DNA from: Rhodospirillales bacterium
GTDB taxonomy: Bacteria > Pseudomonadota > Alphaproteobacteria > Micavibrionales > Micavibrionaceae
NCBI GenBank assembly: GCA_020638285.1
Contig: JACKIV010000004.1
Location: forward strand, 62,001-126,000
DNA: 64,000 nt
Direction of reading: 5' to 3'
This document shows positions 17,767 through 26,298 of this stretch, in pieces (the first letter of the stretch is position 1; every line of letters starts with the position of its first letter). Under the pieces are notes generated by a model. The model ran no database searches. It was not told the origin of the DNA and saw nothing but the letters and a program-made list of their open reading frames with translations. Made by a program: the position numbers and the translations under genes.

Positions 17767-18378
17767 ATGAGACGATTATTGTTTTTGTTTCTTGTTCCGG
17801 GCGTTTTATCTGGATGTGCAGCGATTCCACAGTCCACGGACGATCGCGGTTGGCTGGCGGAAAGAGGCTTTGAGACAACGCCGGAGGGGGTTTTTGCGCA
17901 TTGCCGGGGCTATGGGTGCCGGGTTGTGGAGCGAATCCGCTTTATGCCGCAGGACTGGGCGGAGGTCGATGCTGCGTTTATCCCGGTTCCGCGCAGTGCC
18001 AAGGAGGAGCGCGCCGCGATTGGGCTGGCCATCGGGGCGTTTGAACGTCGCGCCGGAGCCATCGCAGGAACGACAGGCGATATCGCCGGGACGTTCGGGC
18101 GCGTAGGGGATTTTCAGCAGGACTGTATTGATGAATCAACCAATACGACTGTTTTTCTGGGGCTTCTGAGGAACAGGGGATTGTTGAGGTTCCACGACGT
18201 TCTAACTCCCGCCGGTCGGTTTCCGGTTCTGGCAGGAAGCTTCTGGCCGCATCATACGGCGGCGATGGTGGATAAGGAAACAGGACAGGCTTTTGCGGTG
18301 GATTCATGGTTTGAAGATGGCGGAAAACCGGCGCATGTCGTCCCTCTGGACGAGTGGAGCGCGGGGTGGAGCCCCTAG
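17767..18378 (+). CDS. lipoprotein with possible Cys-His-Asp catalytic arrangement
   Basis: A 203-residue predicted lipoprotein with lipobox LSGC (Cys about residue 17). I do not recognise a named family with confidence. The order of DCID (Cys about residue 119), HHTAAMV (about 158-164) and VDSWF resembles the Cys-His-Asp triads of papain-like or transglutaminase-like hydrolases, which is inference from motif order only. GAGGAAT inside the end of xthA gives a strong ribosome site, and the genes are five bases apart, so they are probably cotranscribed. Confidence 0.7.
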   Translation: MRRLLFLFLVPGVLSGCAAIPQSTDDRGWLAERGFETTPEGVFAHCRGYGCRVVERIRFMPQDWAEVDAAFIPVPRSAKEERAAIGLAIGAFERRAGAIAGTTGDIAGTFGRVGDFQQDCIDESTNTTVFLGLLRNRGLLRFHDVLTPAGRFPVLAGSFWPHHTAAMVDKETGQAFAVDSWFEDGGKPAHVVPLDEWSAGWSP

Positions 18379-18401
18379 AACCAATAAAAACGATCAAAGC
18401 T

Positions 18402-19025
18402 CTAATTTCGTCTGCGGATGGCGACGATTGTTCCCATAAGATCCAGAGTATCCGACTTCAGATTCTCGCGCAAAGGGACTGGCGGGCCTCCGTCCTTCGG
18501 GTCGAGGAAGCCTTCGACGTGAATCCAGCCGCTTTCGCTCTTCAGATAACGCCTGATAGCCGATGTTTCGTCTTTTTTTCGGATAAAAACAGCGTCATTC
18601 CGGTTCGGACGGGTATTGGGCGAGACAAAACAGACAAACCCGGCGCGAATGCCCTCCGGCGCCATGGCCGAATCGGGTGCGACGATGGCAAAAATCTCCG
18701 GGTCCGGCCAGTCCAAAGAGGCGCCAATACGATAGCGGACCTCGGTATACCAGCCCTGTTGGCCCGTGTCGGAAAATCCGTACAGGGGCAGGGGGGCTGT
18801 CCCGGACGGTAAAATGGTCGGTGTCTCATCCCGTCCATAGACGAGCCATTCGAGCGAAACGCCGCAAACCTGAGCCATGCGGATCAGAACCGCGCGCGTG
18901 GGGTCCCCGCCGCGGAGATATCGTTGAATGGCCCCCGGAGACATGCCGGTTTTTCGCGCCAGAGCGGTCTGGCCGCCAGCTTCGTCCACCAGTTTCCGGA
19001 CGCGTTGTGCGAAGTCGTCTTCCAT
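18402..19025 (-). CDS. XRE-family regulator with S24 (LexA/CI-like) domain
   Basis: A 207-residue repressor-like protein. The N-terminal helix-turn-helix (about residues 8-62, QTALARKTGMSPGAIQRYL) is followed by a peptidase S24-like fold. The Ser motif APDSAM (Ser119) is present. The position where LexA and CI carry the catalytic Lys reads SAIRRYL (about 155-161), so Arg occupies the Lys site by my alignment and self-cleavage is doubtful. Many chromosomal S24 regulators of this form exist in alphaproteobacteria, so it need not be phage-derived. It lies 118 bases from a tRNA-Lys gene, divergently oriented. Confidence 0.82.
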   Translation of the reverse strand: MEDDFAQRVRKLVDEAGGQTALARKTGMSPGAIQRYLRGGDPTRAVLIRMAQVCGVSLEWLVYGRDETPTILPSGTAPLPLYGFSDTGQQGWYTEVRYRIGASLDWPDPEIFAIVAPDSAMAPEGIRAGFVCFVSPNTRPNRNDAVFIRKKDETSAIRRYLKSESGWIHVEGFLDPKDGGPPVPLRENLKSDTLDLMGTIVAIRRRN

Positions 19026-19094
19026 AGAGGCGGAAATCTAGCGCAAAAAAGAGACTTCGCAAAGGCAGGAAAACACAAAGCAACGCCGAATAGC

Positions 19095-19123
19095 TTGACG
19101 GGAGGCCTCGGGATGCTTATGGT
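19095..19123 (+). promoter_or_regulatory. sigma-70-type promoter of tRNA-Lys
   Basis: A TTGACG -35 box (19095-19100) and a TATGGT -10 box (19118-19123) are separated by exactly 17 bases. They lie 19 bases upstream of the mature tRNA 5' end, consistent with driving the tRNA gene. Confidence 0.65.
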
Positions 19124-19142
19124 CTGGTCAAATTTTGCTAAG

Positions 19143-19218
19143 GACCGCGTAGCTCAGTCGGTAGAGCACTTGACTTTTAATCAGGTGGCCGTGGGTTCGA
19201 GTCCCACCGCGGTCACCA
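19143..19218 (+). tRNA. tRNA-Lys (anticodon UUU)
   Basis: A full 76-base cloverleaf can be folded by hand. The acceptor stem is GACCGCG with CGCGGTC, and the D-arm is GCTC...GAGC. The anticodon stem is CTTGA/TCAGG with loop CTTTTAA (anticodon TTT). The T-arm is GTGGG TTCGAGT CCCAC, with discriminator A and an encoded CCA end. A short T-rich run follows at about 19230 and could end transcription. Confidence 0.97.
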
Positions 19219-19237
19219 GCAGAATTTATCCTTTTTT

Positions 19238-20266
19238 TCAGATATCCTGCGGTGGAATGTCGATCCCTGCCTCTCCGGTCTGAACGGCGTGAGGAGGGAG
19301 TAGAACCTCCATTGCCGCGCGGATTTCAGGAAGGGCGGCCAGGGCGGCTTCCTCGCCTTTTGCGATCATTTCTCCCGCCCGTTCGAATTCCAGAACACCC
19401 AGATGCCCGACTTGTGGCCGGATATGGATGTCCGGCGGGTCGCCCGCAAGGCGTGAGCGGGTTGTCCGGTCCTGAATGATGTTCAGGGCAGACACCATAA
19501 CGCCGAACAGACTGGGGGCGTCCGGCGCACGCCGGAAAATACGGTTTGTCAGGGACTGACCGAACAGCCTGCGCTCAACAGGCGGAACGTCCCGTTCGTT
19601 GAAGATATCGAATCCGGCCACGGTCTGATAAGGCTGGCCGGGACGGACGGCCTTGCCGATCATGTCGGCGTTCAGGTCGACGGCAATCGTCATGCGCGCG
19701 CCAAAGGCTGCGCAGGCCGATACCGGCACCGGATTGATGAGAGCGCCGTCCACCAGAAACCGTCCGTTGAGGCCCACGGGGGCGAAGACGCCCGGCAGAG
19801 CGAAGGAGGCCTTCATGGATTCGACGATATCGCCTTTGCGCAGCCAGACTTCGTGTCCGGTGAGGAGGTCTGTGGCCACAGCGATAAAGGGCAGGGGCAG
19901 ATCCTCGACCATCATGTCGCCGAAATGCTCGCGCATGGTGGCCCAGAGTTTGTTTCCTCCGATCAGGCCGGGGCTGCGGACCTTGAAATCGAGATAGGAG
20001 AAAAGCTTGAATCGGCTCAAAGATCGCGCCCAGTCCTCCAGATCGTCGAGTTTTCCCGCCAGATAGCACCCGCCTACAAGTGCGCCGATTGAGCTTCCGG
20101 CGATAATTCCAGGATAAATCCCGTTGCGGGTCAGGGCGCGCAGAACGCCGATATGGGCAAAGCCCCGCGCCATGCCGCTGCCGAGCGCCAGACCAATCCC
20201 GCGGGGAAGAGCCGCAGCGTCCCTGCCGCCGGGCGATGTGGACGGAGAGTCTGTTCCGGTTGCCAT
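19238..20266 (-). CDS. patatin-like phospholipase family protein
   Basis: A 342-residue serine hydrolase of the patatin (RssA/YchK-like) group, expected to act on lipid acyl esters. The oxyanion-hole motif GSGMARGFAHIGVL (about residues 29-42), the nucleophile elbow GSSIGAL (Ser about 60) and the DGALINPVP motif supplying the dyad Asp (about 172) are all present. No signal peptide is visible. AGGACAGGA precedes the ATG. It is divergent from the msbA-like gene. Confidence 0.92.
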   Translation of the reverse strand: MATGTDSPSTSPGGRDAAALPRGIGLALGSGMARGFAHIGVLRALTRNGIYPGIIAGSSIGALVGGCYLAGKLDDLEDWARSLSRFKLFSYLDFKVRSPGLIGGNKLWATMREHFGDMMVEDLPLPFIAVATDLLTGHEVWLRKGDIVESMKASFALPGVFAPVGLNGRFLVDGALINPVPVSACAAFGARMTIAVDLNADMIGKAVRPGQPYQTVAGFDIFNERDVPPVERRLFGQSLTNRIFRRAPDAPSLFGVMVSALNIIQDRTTRSRLAGDPPDIHIRPQVGHLGVLEFERAGEMIAKGEEAALAALPEIRAAMEVLLPPHAVQTGEAGIDIPPQDI

Positions 20267-20328
20267 TCCTGTCCTTTCAATCTACTAATGTTCATTCTAA
20301 CATAAGCGGACATGTACGGAATATCGAA

Positions 20329-22089
20329 ATGACGCATTCCCGCCCGGCTTCCGGGACACTTTTTCTTTTGCGGCGCACCATCGGGGTCCATTTGCGCCCC
20401 TATTTCCGCCAGTTGGGCCTTGCCATGGGTCTTATGGGGGTTGCGGCGGCGATGACGGCGGCTTTGGCCAAGCTCATTCAGCCCACCCTTGACGATGTGC
20501 TGTTCGGGGGGCGCGAGGATCTGGTTGTTCCGGTTGCTGCGTCTTTTTTCGGCGTGTTTTTTCTGCGGGGCATTGCGACTTATGGTCATACGATCCTGAT
20601 GCACAGAATCGGGCAATCTGTTGTGGCGGATATTCAAAAGGATCTGTTCGAGCATTTCATGACTCTGGATCTGCGGTTTTTCCATGCGCACCCAAGCGGC
20701 CAGTTGATTTCCAGAATAACAAACGATGTGACAGTGATGCGCATTGCCGTTTCGGACGCTCTGACCGGGATCGGGAAAAATCTTCTGACCCTTGTCTTGC
20801 TTGTTGCGGTGATGTTTTTTCAGGACTGGCGGCTGTCTCTGGCGGCCTTTGCGATTTTTCCGTTTGCGGCTGTGTTCGTGGCGCGTCTGGGGCGGAGATT
20901 ACGGAAAGTCTCGCGCGGGATTCAGGATCAGACAGGCAATGTTTCGGGTCTTCTGTCTCAGGTTTTTCAGGGGATGCGTCTTGTCAAAGCCTACGGGATG
21001 GAGCCTTATGAAATCCGGCGTGTGGGCGCAGAAATTGAAAACCTGCGAACCCTGCTGTTCAAATCCGTTCGCGTGTCGAATCTGTCTACTCCGGTGAATG
21101 AATTTCTGGTCGGGGTTGTTCTGTGCGGGATTATTTTATACGGGGGACATGAGGCCGTTGCCGGGCGGATGACGGGAGGGACGCTGATTTCGTTTCTTGC
21201 GGCGTTTACGCTGGCCTACGAGCCCATGAAAAAACTGGCCAGTCTGAATAACAGTCTTCAGACGGGGCTGGGCGCGGCAGAGCGGGTTTTTGCCTTGCTG
21301 GATACGCGGGGCGAAGAATATGATGCACCGGGCGCCTCGGTCTTGAGCGTTCATGCGCCGGAAGTGGCGTTCGATGGAGTTTTTTTTCAATACGAGAAAG
21401 AGGACGCGCGGCAGGCCCTGGAAAACGTCTCCTTTATGGCTCCTGCGGGAAAGGTCACGGCGCTTGTCGGGCCTTCAGGCAGCGGCAAGACGACGATTCT
21501 CAATCTGATCCCGCGGCTGTATGATGCGACGGAAGGCCTGATATTGATAAACGGAATCGATATCAGGAGTGTTACGCGCGCCAGCCTGCGTTCCCATATT
21601 GCGCTTGTGTCGCAGGATGTCACGATTTTTGACGATACAGTTTACGAAAACATCGCCTATGGAAAGGTCGGAGCTTCGCAGGACGAGGTTTATGCTGCCG
21701 CCCGCGCCGCTGCCGCCGAAGATTTTATTCTGGAGATGCCAAAAGGATATCAGACTCTGGTGGGCGAGGATGGGGTCAAGCTTTCCGGTGGGCAAAAGCA
21801 AAGAATCGCCATTGCACGGGCTTTTTTACGAGATGCGCCGATTTTGCTGCTCGACGAGGCGACTTCGGCTCTGGATACCGAGTCCGAACGGGCCATTCAG
21901 GCCAGTCTGGCCGAGATCAAGAAAGGTCGAACAACCATCGTGATTGCGCACCGGCTGTCCACCGTTCAGGACGCCGACAAGATTCTGGTTCTGGACTCCG
22001 GGAAAATAGTCGAATGCGGCGTTCATGAGACGCTGGCACGAGCAGGGGGGCTATATGCCCGACTTTACGGAGAGAATCTGCGTGCATGA
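20329..22089 (+). CDS. msbA: ABC transporter, permease-ATPase fusion (MsbA-like)
   Basis: A 586-residue half-transporter of the type that flips lipid A-core across the inner membrane. Six transmembrane helices fill the first 320 residues. The nucleotide-binding domain follows, with Walker A GPSGSGKTT (near residue 380), Q-loop SQDVTIFDD, signature LSGGQKQR and Walker B ILLLDEATSALD, then the switch His in IAHRLST. MsbA is the closest functional match from length and sequence style, but the substrate is not proven. The upstream frame to 20236 would overlap the divergent gene and is not needed. Confidence 0.87.
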   Translation: MTHSRPASGTLFLLRRTIGVHLRPYFRQLGLAMGLMGVAAAMTAALAKLIQPTLDDVLFGGREDLVVPVAASFFGVFFLRGIATYGHTILMHRIGQSVVADIQKDLFEHFMTLDLRFFHAHPSGQLISRITNDVTVMRIAVSDALTGIGKNLLTLVLLVAVMFFQDWRLSLAAFAIFPFAAVFVARLGRRLRKVSRGIQDQTGNVSGLLSQVFQGMRLVKAYGMEPYEIRRVGAEIENLRTLLFKSVRVSNLSTPVNEFLVGVVLCGIILYGGHEAVAGRMTGGTLISFLAAFTLAYEPMKKLASLNNSLQTGLGAAERVFALLDTRGEEYDAPGASVLSVHAPEVAFDGVFFQYEKEDARQALENVSFMAPAGKVTALVGPSGSGKTTILNLIPRLYDATEGLILINGIDIRSVTRASLRSHIALVSQDVTIFDDTVYENIAYGKVGASQDEVYAAARAAAAEDFILEMPKGYQTLVGEDGVKLSGGQKQRIAIARAFLRDAPILLLDEATSALDTESERAIQASLAEIKKGRTTIVIAHRLSTVQDADKILVLDSGKIVECGVHETLARAGGLYARLYGENLRA

Positions 22090-22196
22090 CGTTTTTCTCA
22101 TGGACGCATCAGTCCTTTTATAATACAATCCCGGTGTGCATGCGTCCGCATGTTCTTCAGTCATTCTTTTTTCTCCCTTCTGCGAGGATTCTTCTT

Positions 22197-24353
22197 ATGT
22201 CATCAGGCGGCTTCCTTCGTTCCGTGCGCATGGCACGCAAGCTTCAGCTCATTATCACAGCTGTCGGCCTTGTCTCGGCGCTTTCTGTGTCTGTTGCCGC
22301 CTACATGCGGGCTCACCATGGGTTGGAGCATGGGGCGGAGATGCGGCTGGAGGCCATTGTCCATGATCGGCGTGAGTCAATGCAGTTGTGGATTGACGGA
22401 ATTGAGGGGGACCTGAAGGTTCAGGCGTCAAGTCCCATGGTGCTTCAGGCCATGCGTGCTTACAAGCAAGGATGGGCGGCACTGGAAGGAGATAAGACGG
22501 CAGCGCTTCAAAAGCTCTATATTCAGGATAACCCCAATCCAACGGGCAAAAAAGAGGATCTGGATGCGGCACCCGATGATTCGGTCTATAGCCGGGCGCA
22601 TGCTTATTTTCACCCCTATTTCCGGAGTCTTTTACGGGATCGCGGCTATTACGATATTTTCCTGTTCGATGAAAACGGGAATTGTCTTTACACGGTGTTC
22701 AAGGAGCTTGATTTCGCGACGAATGTTGTGAGCGGTCAATGGAAAGATTCTGACCTTGGAAACGTTTTTCGCGATGCGCGGGATTTAAAGGAACCAGGGA
22801 AAGTTTCCTTCCGGGATTTTGCCCCGTACGCACCCAGTAACAATGTCCCGGCTGCCTTTGTCTCGACGCCCGTTTTTGATGCCGGAAAGTTTGTCGGGGT
22901 TATGGCGTTTCAGATGCCGATTGGCACTCTTAATGGGATTATGCAGGAAAAAATCGGTCTTGGTGAAACGGGGGAGAGTTATCTGGTCGGAAGCGATTTT
23001 CTGATGCGCAGTGATTCCCGTTTTAGCAAGGAATCGACGATTCTTTCTGAAAAGGTGGATAATCTGGCTGTCCGGGCTGCTCTTGAAGGGAAGGAAGGGT
23101 TCGCAACCTACGATCAGGACGATATTTCTCATAAGGGTTTCTATCTTCCCTTTGATATTCTGGGCGTGCGCTGGGCGGTCGTAGCGGATCAGCACGAGGA
23201 CGAGGCTTTGGAAGATGCGATTCGTCTGAGAAACGAGTCTGCCTTGATTGTTTTTGCTGGCCTTGTTCTTCTGGCTTTCGTTGGAGTTTGGCTGGGTAAA
23301 TCCTTTGCGGCTCCCATTGTCAAGATGACGGACACCATGCGTTTTCTTGCGCAGGGGGATACAAGGATCGATGTTCCTTATCAGGGGCGGGCCGACGAGG
23401 TTGGCGATATGGCCTCTGCGGTTCAGGTCTTCAAGGACAATATGCTTGAAACCGAGCGGTTGAAGCGCGCGCAGGAAGAGGCTGATCTGCGAGCCATAGA
23501 GGAGAAGAAAAAAGCCATGCGGGATATGGCGGATGACTTTGAGTCCAAGGTCGGAAAGATCGTGGAAGGTGTGGCGGCCGCTTCAACCGAAATGAATGCC
23601 AGTTCGGAGAGCTTGCAGGCTTTGGCGGATGATACCAGCACGCGTTCTTCGGGGGTGAGTGCTGCTGCCGAAGAAACGTCCACGAATGTCTCGACTGTGG
23701 CTTCGGCGACGGACGAACTGTCGGCTTCCATTGCAGAGGTAACCCGTCAGATTGCTGATACGGTCGCTCTGGCAAAAGAAGCCGAAACTCAGGCCGAGGG
23801 AACCAATGCCACGGTTCAGACACTCAATATTGCGGCGAGCAAGATCGGCGATGTGGTGTCTCTTATTCATGAAATTGCAGAGCAGACCAATCTTCTGGCC
23901 CTTAATGCGACCATCGAGGCTGCTCGGGCGGGTGAGGCCGGCAAGGGGTTTGCTGTTGTTGCCACGGAGGTTAAGAATCTGGCTGGAGAGACGGCCAAGG
24001 CAACCGAGGAAATCAGCTCTCAGGTTCATGAAATCCAGAATGTTTCCCGCTCTGCTGTGGACGCCATCGCTGCTATCAGCTCGTCCATCCAGAAAATCAG
24101 TCACCGGATTGCTTCGGTTTCAGCCGCTGCCGAGGAGCAAAGCGCAACGACTCTGGAAATATCCAGGAATGTTCAGGAGGCATCGCGTGGGACTCAGGAT
24201 GTGTCCTCAAACATTGTGACGGTTTCGGAGTCCTCTGCGGAAACCCGCAACATGGCCGGCGATGTTAATATTGCTGCGCGGGAATTGTCTCAGCAGGCCG
24301 AGTCGCTCCGCCGGGAAATCAACGCGTTTCTCTCGCATGTTCGTAATGGGTAA
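22197..24353 (+). CDS. methyl-accepting chemotaxis protein
   Basis: A 718-residue transmembrane chemoreceptor. The first membrane helix is at about residues 15-35. It is followed by a large periplasmic sensor of about 300 residues, probably a double-Cache-like ligand domain (RGYYDIFLFDENGNCLYTVFK). The second helix is near 347-365, followed by HAMP. The signalling domain has the conserved hairpin tip EQTNLLALNATIEAARAGE and GFAVVATEVKNLA. No C-terminal NWETF-type pentapeptide is present. The ATG at 22197 has AGGAT upstream. The signal is unknown, and no other chemotaxis gene is nearby. Confidence 0.94.
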   Translation: MSSGGFLRSVRMARKLQLIITAVGLVSALSVSVAAYMRAHHGLEHGAEMRLEAIVHDRRESMQLWIDGIEGDLKVQASSPMVLQAMRAYKQGWAALEGDKTAALQKLYIQDNPNPTGKKEDLDAAPDDSVYSRAHAYFHPYFRSLLRDRGYYDIFLFDENGNCLYTVFKELDFATNVVSGQWKDSDLGNVFRDARDLKEPGKVSFRDFAPYAPSNNVPAAFVSTPVFDAGKFVGVMAFQMPIGTLNGIMQEKIGLGETGESYLVGSDFLMRSDSRFSKESTILSEKVDNLAVRAALEGKEGFATYDQDDISHKGFYLPFDILGVRWAVVADQHEDEALEDAIRLRNESALIVFAGLVLLAFVGVWLGKSFAAPIVKMTDTMRFLAQGDTRIDVPYQGRADEVGDMASAVQVFKDNMLETERLKRAQEEADLRAIEEKKKAMRDMADDFESKVGKIVEGVAAASTEMNASSESLQALADDTSTRSSGVSAAAEETSTNVSTVASATDELSASIAEVTRQIADTVALAKEAETQAEGTNATVQTLNIAASKIGDVVSLIHEIAEQTNLLALNATIEAARAGEAGKGFAVVATEVKNLAGETAKATEEISSQVHEIQNVSRSAVDAIAAISSSIQKISHRIASVSAAAEEQSATTLEISRNVQEASRGTQDVSSNIVTVSESSAETRNMAGDVNIAARELSQQAESLRREINAFLSHVRNG

Positions 24354-24367
24354 GGAACTCGGGCGCC

Positions 24368-24928
24368 TTAGCGAAAGGTAAAGACCATATCAACCGGTGC
24401 GCCGCCGTTTTCACAAGATGTTTGAAGATCTGCGATCGTTGGCGGTGTTGAAAGGTCATAGGTGTCAGCACCGATTTGCAGGGAAACGAAATCATCTTCA
24501 GACTGTGTATCGAAGGCCATTCCGATTTTCATGCAATCGCCTTGTTCAAGACTGTCAAGCTCAATTGAAAATCCCCCGATAACCCCGTTTACGTCAAAAG
24601 CGCCTCCAATCGGGTGGTTTGCAGTCATGGTTCCGGTGTCGACTTTTATGCTTGACGGGAAGCCGTTTGCTGCGACCAGAGAAGGGATCAGGCTTCCCGC
24701 GCCATAGCCGCTTTGACTGGCGAATATCTTTTTTACGGAAGACTTTGTAGCAAAAACGGCGGAAAGAGTCTGGTTGACAGCGTTGTCCTGCGTCACCATG
24801 CGATAGATCGAAAGCCCTGCCAAAAGGAGAAGCGCACCCACGCCGACGACAAGCAAAAGTTCCAGAAGGCTAAAGCCCCTTTCTTTTTTCAAGGGCATGG
24901 CGGATTGTCGCTTGTCAGAAAAATTCAT
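24368..24928 (-). CDS. type IV prepilin-like protein
   Basis: A 186-residue protein with a class III (prepilin) signal. A lysine-rich leader ends in KKERG, and the processed helix FSLLELLLVVGVGALLLLAG carries the conserved Glu at position +5. The C-terminal half has two cysteines (GDCMK and TSCENG) about 50 residues apart that could form the pilin D-region disulfide. No assembly ATPase, platform protein or prepilin peptidase is nearby. It is convergent with the chemoreceptor gene with 14 bases between stops. Confidence 0.85.
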   Translation of the reverse strand: MNFSDKRQSAMPLKKERGFSLLELLLVVGVGALLLLAGLSIYRMVTQDNAVNQTLSAVFATKSSVKKIFASQSGYGAGSLIPSLVAANGFPSSIKVDTGTMTANHPIGGAFDVNGVIGGFSIELDSLEQGDCMKIGMAFDTQSEDDFVSLQIGADTYDLSTPPTIADLQTSCENGGAPVDMVFTFR

Positions 24929-24980
24929 ATTTTATCAACCTGTTGCGTAAGTGTGTTCGACTCAGTATAACTGTAAAGCC

Positions 24981-25670
24981 ATGACGATTCTACAAGGACC
25001 GCAAAATCTTTCTCGCCCGGCCATTGACTCTCCTCTTTCGTGGGTTGTGAGTGGTTCCTTTGTGTCTTATCCGCTGGCCATGGATTTGATGGAGAGGGCT
25101 GTGGAATCGGCCGTTGCCGGGCGTTCCGCCGGGCGGATCTGGCTGCTTGAGCACCCACCCGTCTATACGGCGGGGCGCAGTGCGCGGCCCGAGGAGTTGC
25201 TGGAGGCCCGTTTCCCCGTTTATGAAACGGGGCGTGGCGGACGTTATACCTACCATGGGCCTGGGCAGCGGGTTGTCTATGTTGTGGCCGACTTGCGTAC
25301 CTTGTACGGGGACGTGGACATCCGCCGCTATGTTCGGGATCTGGAAAACTGGATCATTCGCGCTCTGACCCGCTTTGGCATTCTGGGGGAGCGGCGCGAA
25401 GGCCGGGTCGGGATATGGGTTGGCGGAGCCGACGGGCGGGATTACAAAATCGCATCCATTGGTGTGCGTGTCCGGCGCGGCGTGGCCTATCACGGTTTTG
25501 CGATCAATGTTGATCCTGATTTGTCGCATTTTTCGGGGATTATTCCCTGCGGTATGGCGGATCATGGTGTAGCATCGCTTTCGAGTCTTCTGGGTCGAAA
25601 GGTTCCCATGGCCGAGATGGATCGGGCCTTGCGGTTTTCTGTTCCGGAAATGTTCCGTCTAATCCCTTGA
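24981..25670 (+). CDS. lipB: lipoyl(octanoyl) transferase LipB
   Basis: LipB moves octanoyl from acyl carrier protein to lipoyl domains, the first committed step of lipoate assembly. The 229-residue product has the RGGRYTYHGPGQ motif (about residues 79-91), the catalytic Lys in KIASIGVRVRRG, AYHGFAINV, and the catalytic Cys in PCGM (near 189). The ATG at 24981 matches the family start. It heads a plus-strand run with the ftsB-like gene. Confidence 0.96.
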   Translation: MTILQGPQNLSRPAIDSPLSWVVSGSFVSYPLAMDLMERAVESAVAGRSAGRIWLLEHPPVYTAGRSARPEELLEARFPVYETGRGGRYTYHGPGQRVVYVVADLRTLYGDVDIRRYVRDLENWIIRALTRFGILGERREGRVGIWVGGADGRDYKIASIGVRVRRGVAYHGFAINVDPDLSHFSGIIPCGMADHGVASLSSLLGRKVPMAEMDRALRFSVPEMFRLIP

Positions 25671-25722
25671 CTCTGTTTGATTTTTTCTTGACAGGACTCT
25701 CCGTTCATGTTGTTCTGACGCA

Positions 25723-26037
25723 ATGGTTTCCTGTGCTCGTACCCCCTTTTTCTCGCGCCGCACCGCTGCTCCCCTTATCGGGTTTGCGCTTGCGCTGTAT
25801 TTCAGCTGGCCTCTTGTGCAGGGAGAGCGCAGCTATCCGCGTCTGGTTGCTCTTGAATACAAGATCGCGTCTGTTGACAGAAAACTGGACGTCGTTCGTA
25901 CTGAACGCGAGGCGCTGGAACATAAAGTTATTCGTTTGCGTCCGGATTCGATTGACCCGGATTTGTTGGAGGAGCGCGCCCGCGTGCTTTTGGGATATCA
26001 ATATCCTCAAGACAGGGTTGTTTTGTCTGATCCTTGA
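25723..26037 (+). CDS. FtsB/DivIC-family septum formation protein
   Basis: A 104-residue bitopic membrane protein of the FtsB/DivIC type, a divisome component that links FtsL and FtsQ. A short cytoplasmic start is followed by a membrane helix (LIGFALALYFSWPLV, about residues 18-32). A periplasmic coiled coil (LEYKIASVDRKLDVVRTEREALEHKVIRL) and the typical C-terminal part ERARVLLGYQYPQDRVV follow. In many alphaproteobacteria this gene lies between eno and pdhA; neither is here. Size and layout support the call. Confidence 0.85.
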   Translation: MVSCARTPFFSRRTAAPLIGFALALYFSWPLVQGERSYPRLVALEYKIASVDRKLDVVRTEREALEHKVIRLRPDSIDPDLLEERARVLLGYQYPQDRVVLSDP

Positions 26038-26072
26038 CCTTCGGTGAAATTGAGGATAGGAGTGGCTGCCTG

Positions 26073-26282
26073 ATGATCCCCTTGACCCTTATGACCAGAT
26101 TTTTGGGAACCCTCTACCTGATGGTGTCTGCGGGGCTGTTGCTGTTATTTCTTTACGCGATCGTGCGGGGGCGGGCAAATGTATCGATGGTTGGGACTTT
26201 GGCCTTGATTTTTGGCTGGCCTCTGGTTTTGCTTAACGATCGCCTGCGAAGGCGTCTGTGGACGGCGATCAATCCGAATTGA
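26073..26282 (+). CDS. small two-helix membrane protein
   Basis: A 69-residue protein with two hydrophobic segments (LGTLYLMVSAGLLLLFLYAI and VGTLALIFGWPLVLL) joined by a short polar loop, ending in a basic tail. No family recognised. AGGAG lies ten bases upstream of the ATG. It sits between the ftsB-like and SPFH genes with 16 bases to the latter, so it may be part of that transcription unit. Confidence 0.6.
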   Translation: MIPLTLMTRFLGTLYLMVSAGLLLLFLYAIVRGRANVSMVGTLALIFGWPLVLLNDRLRRRLWTAINPN

Positions 26283-26298
26283 ATCGAAAGGATTTTTT

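Noticed and set aside
19143..19218. tRNA-Lys as a phage attachment site
   Set aside because: I saw no duplicated tRNA 3' segment, integrase or phage structural gene in the window.
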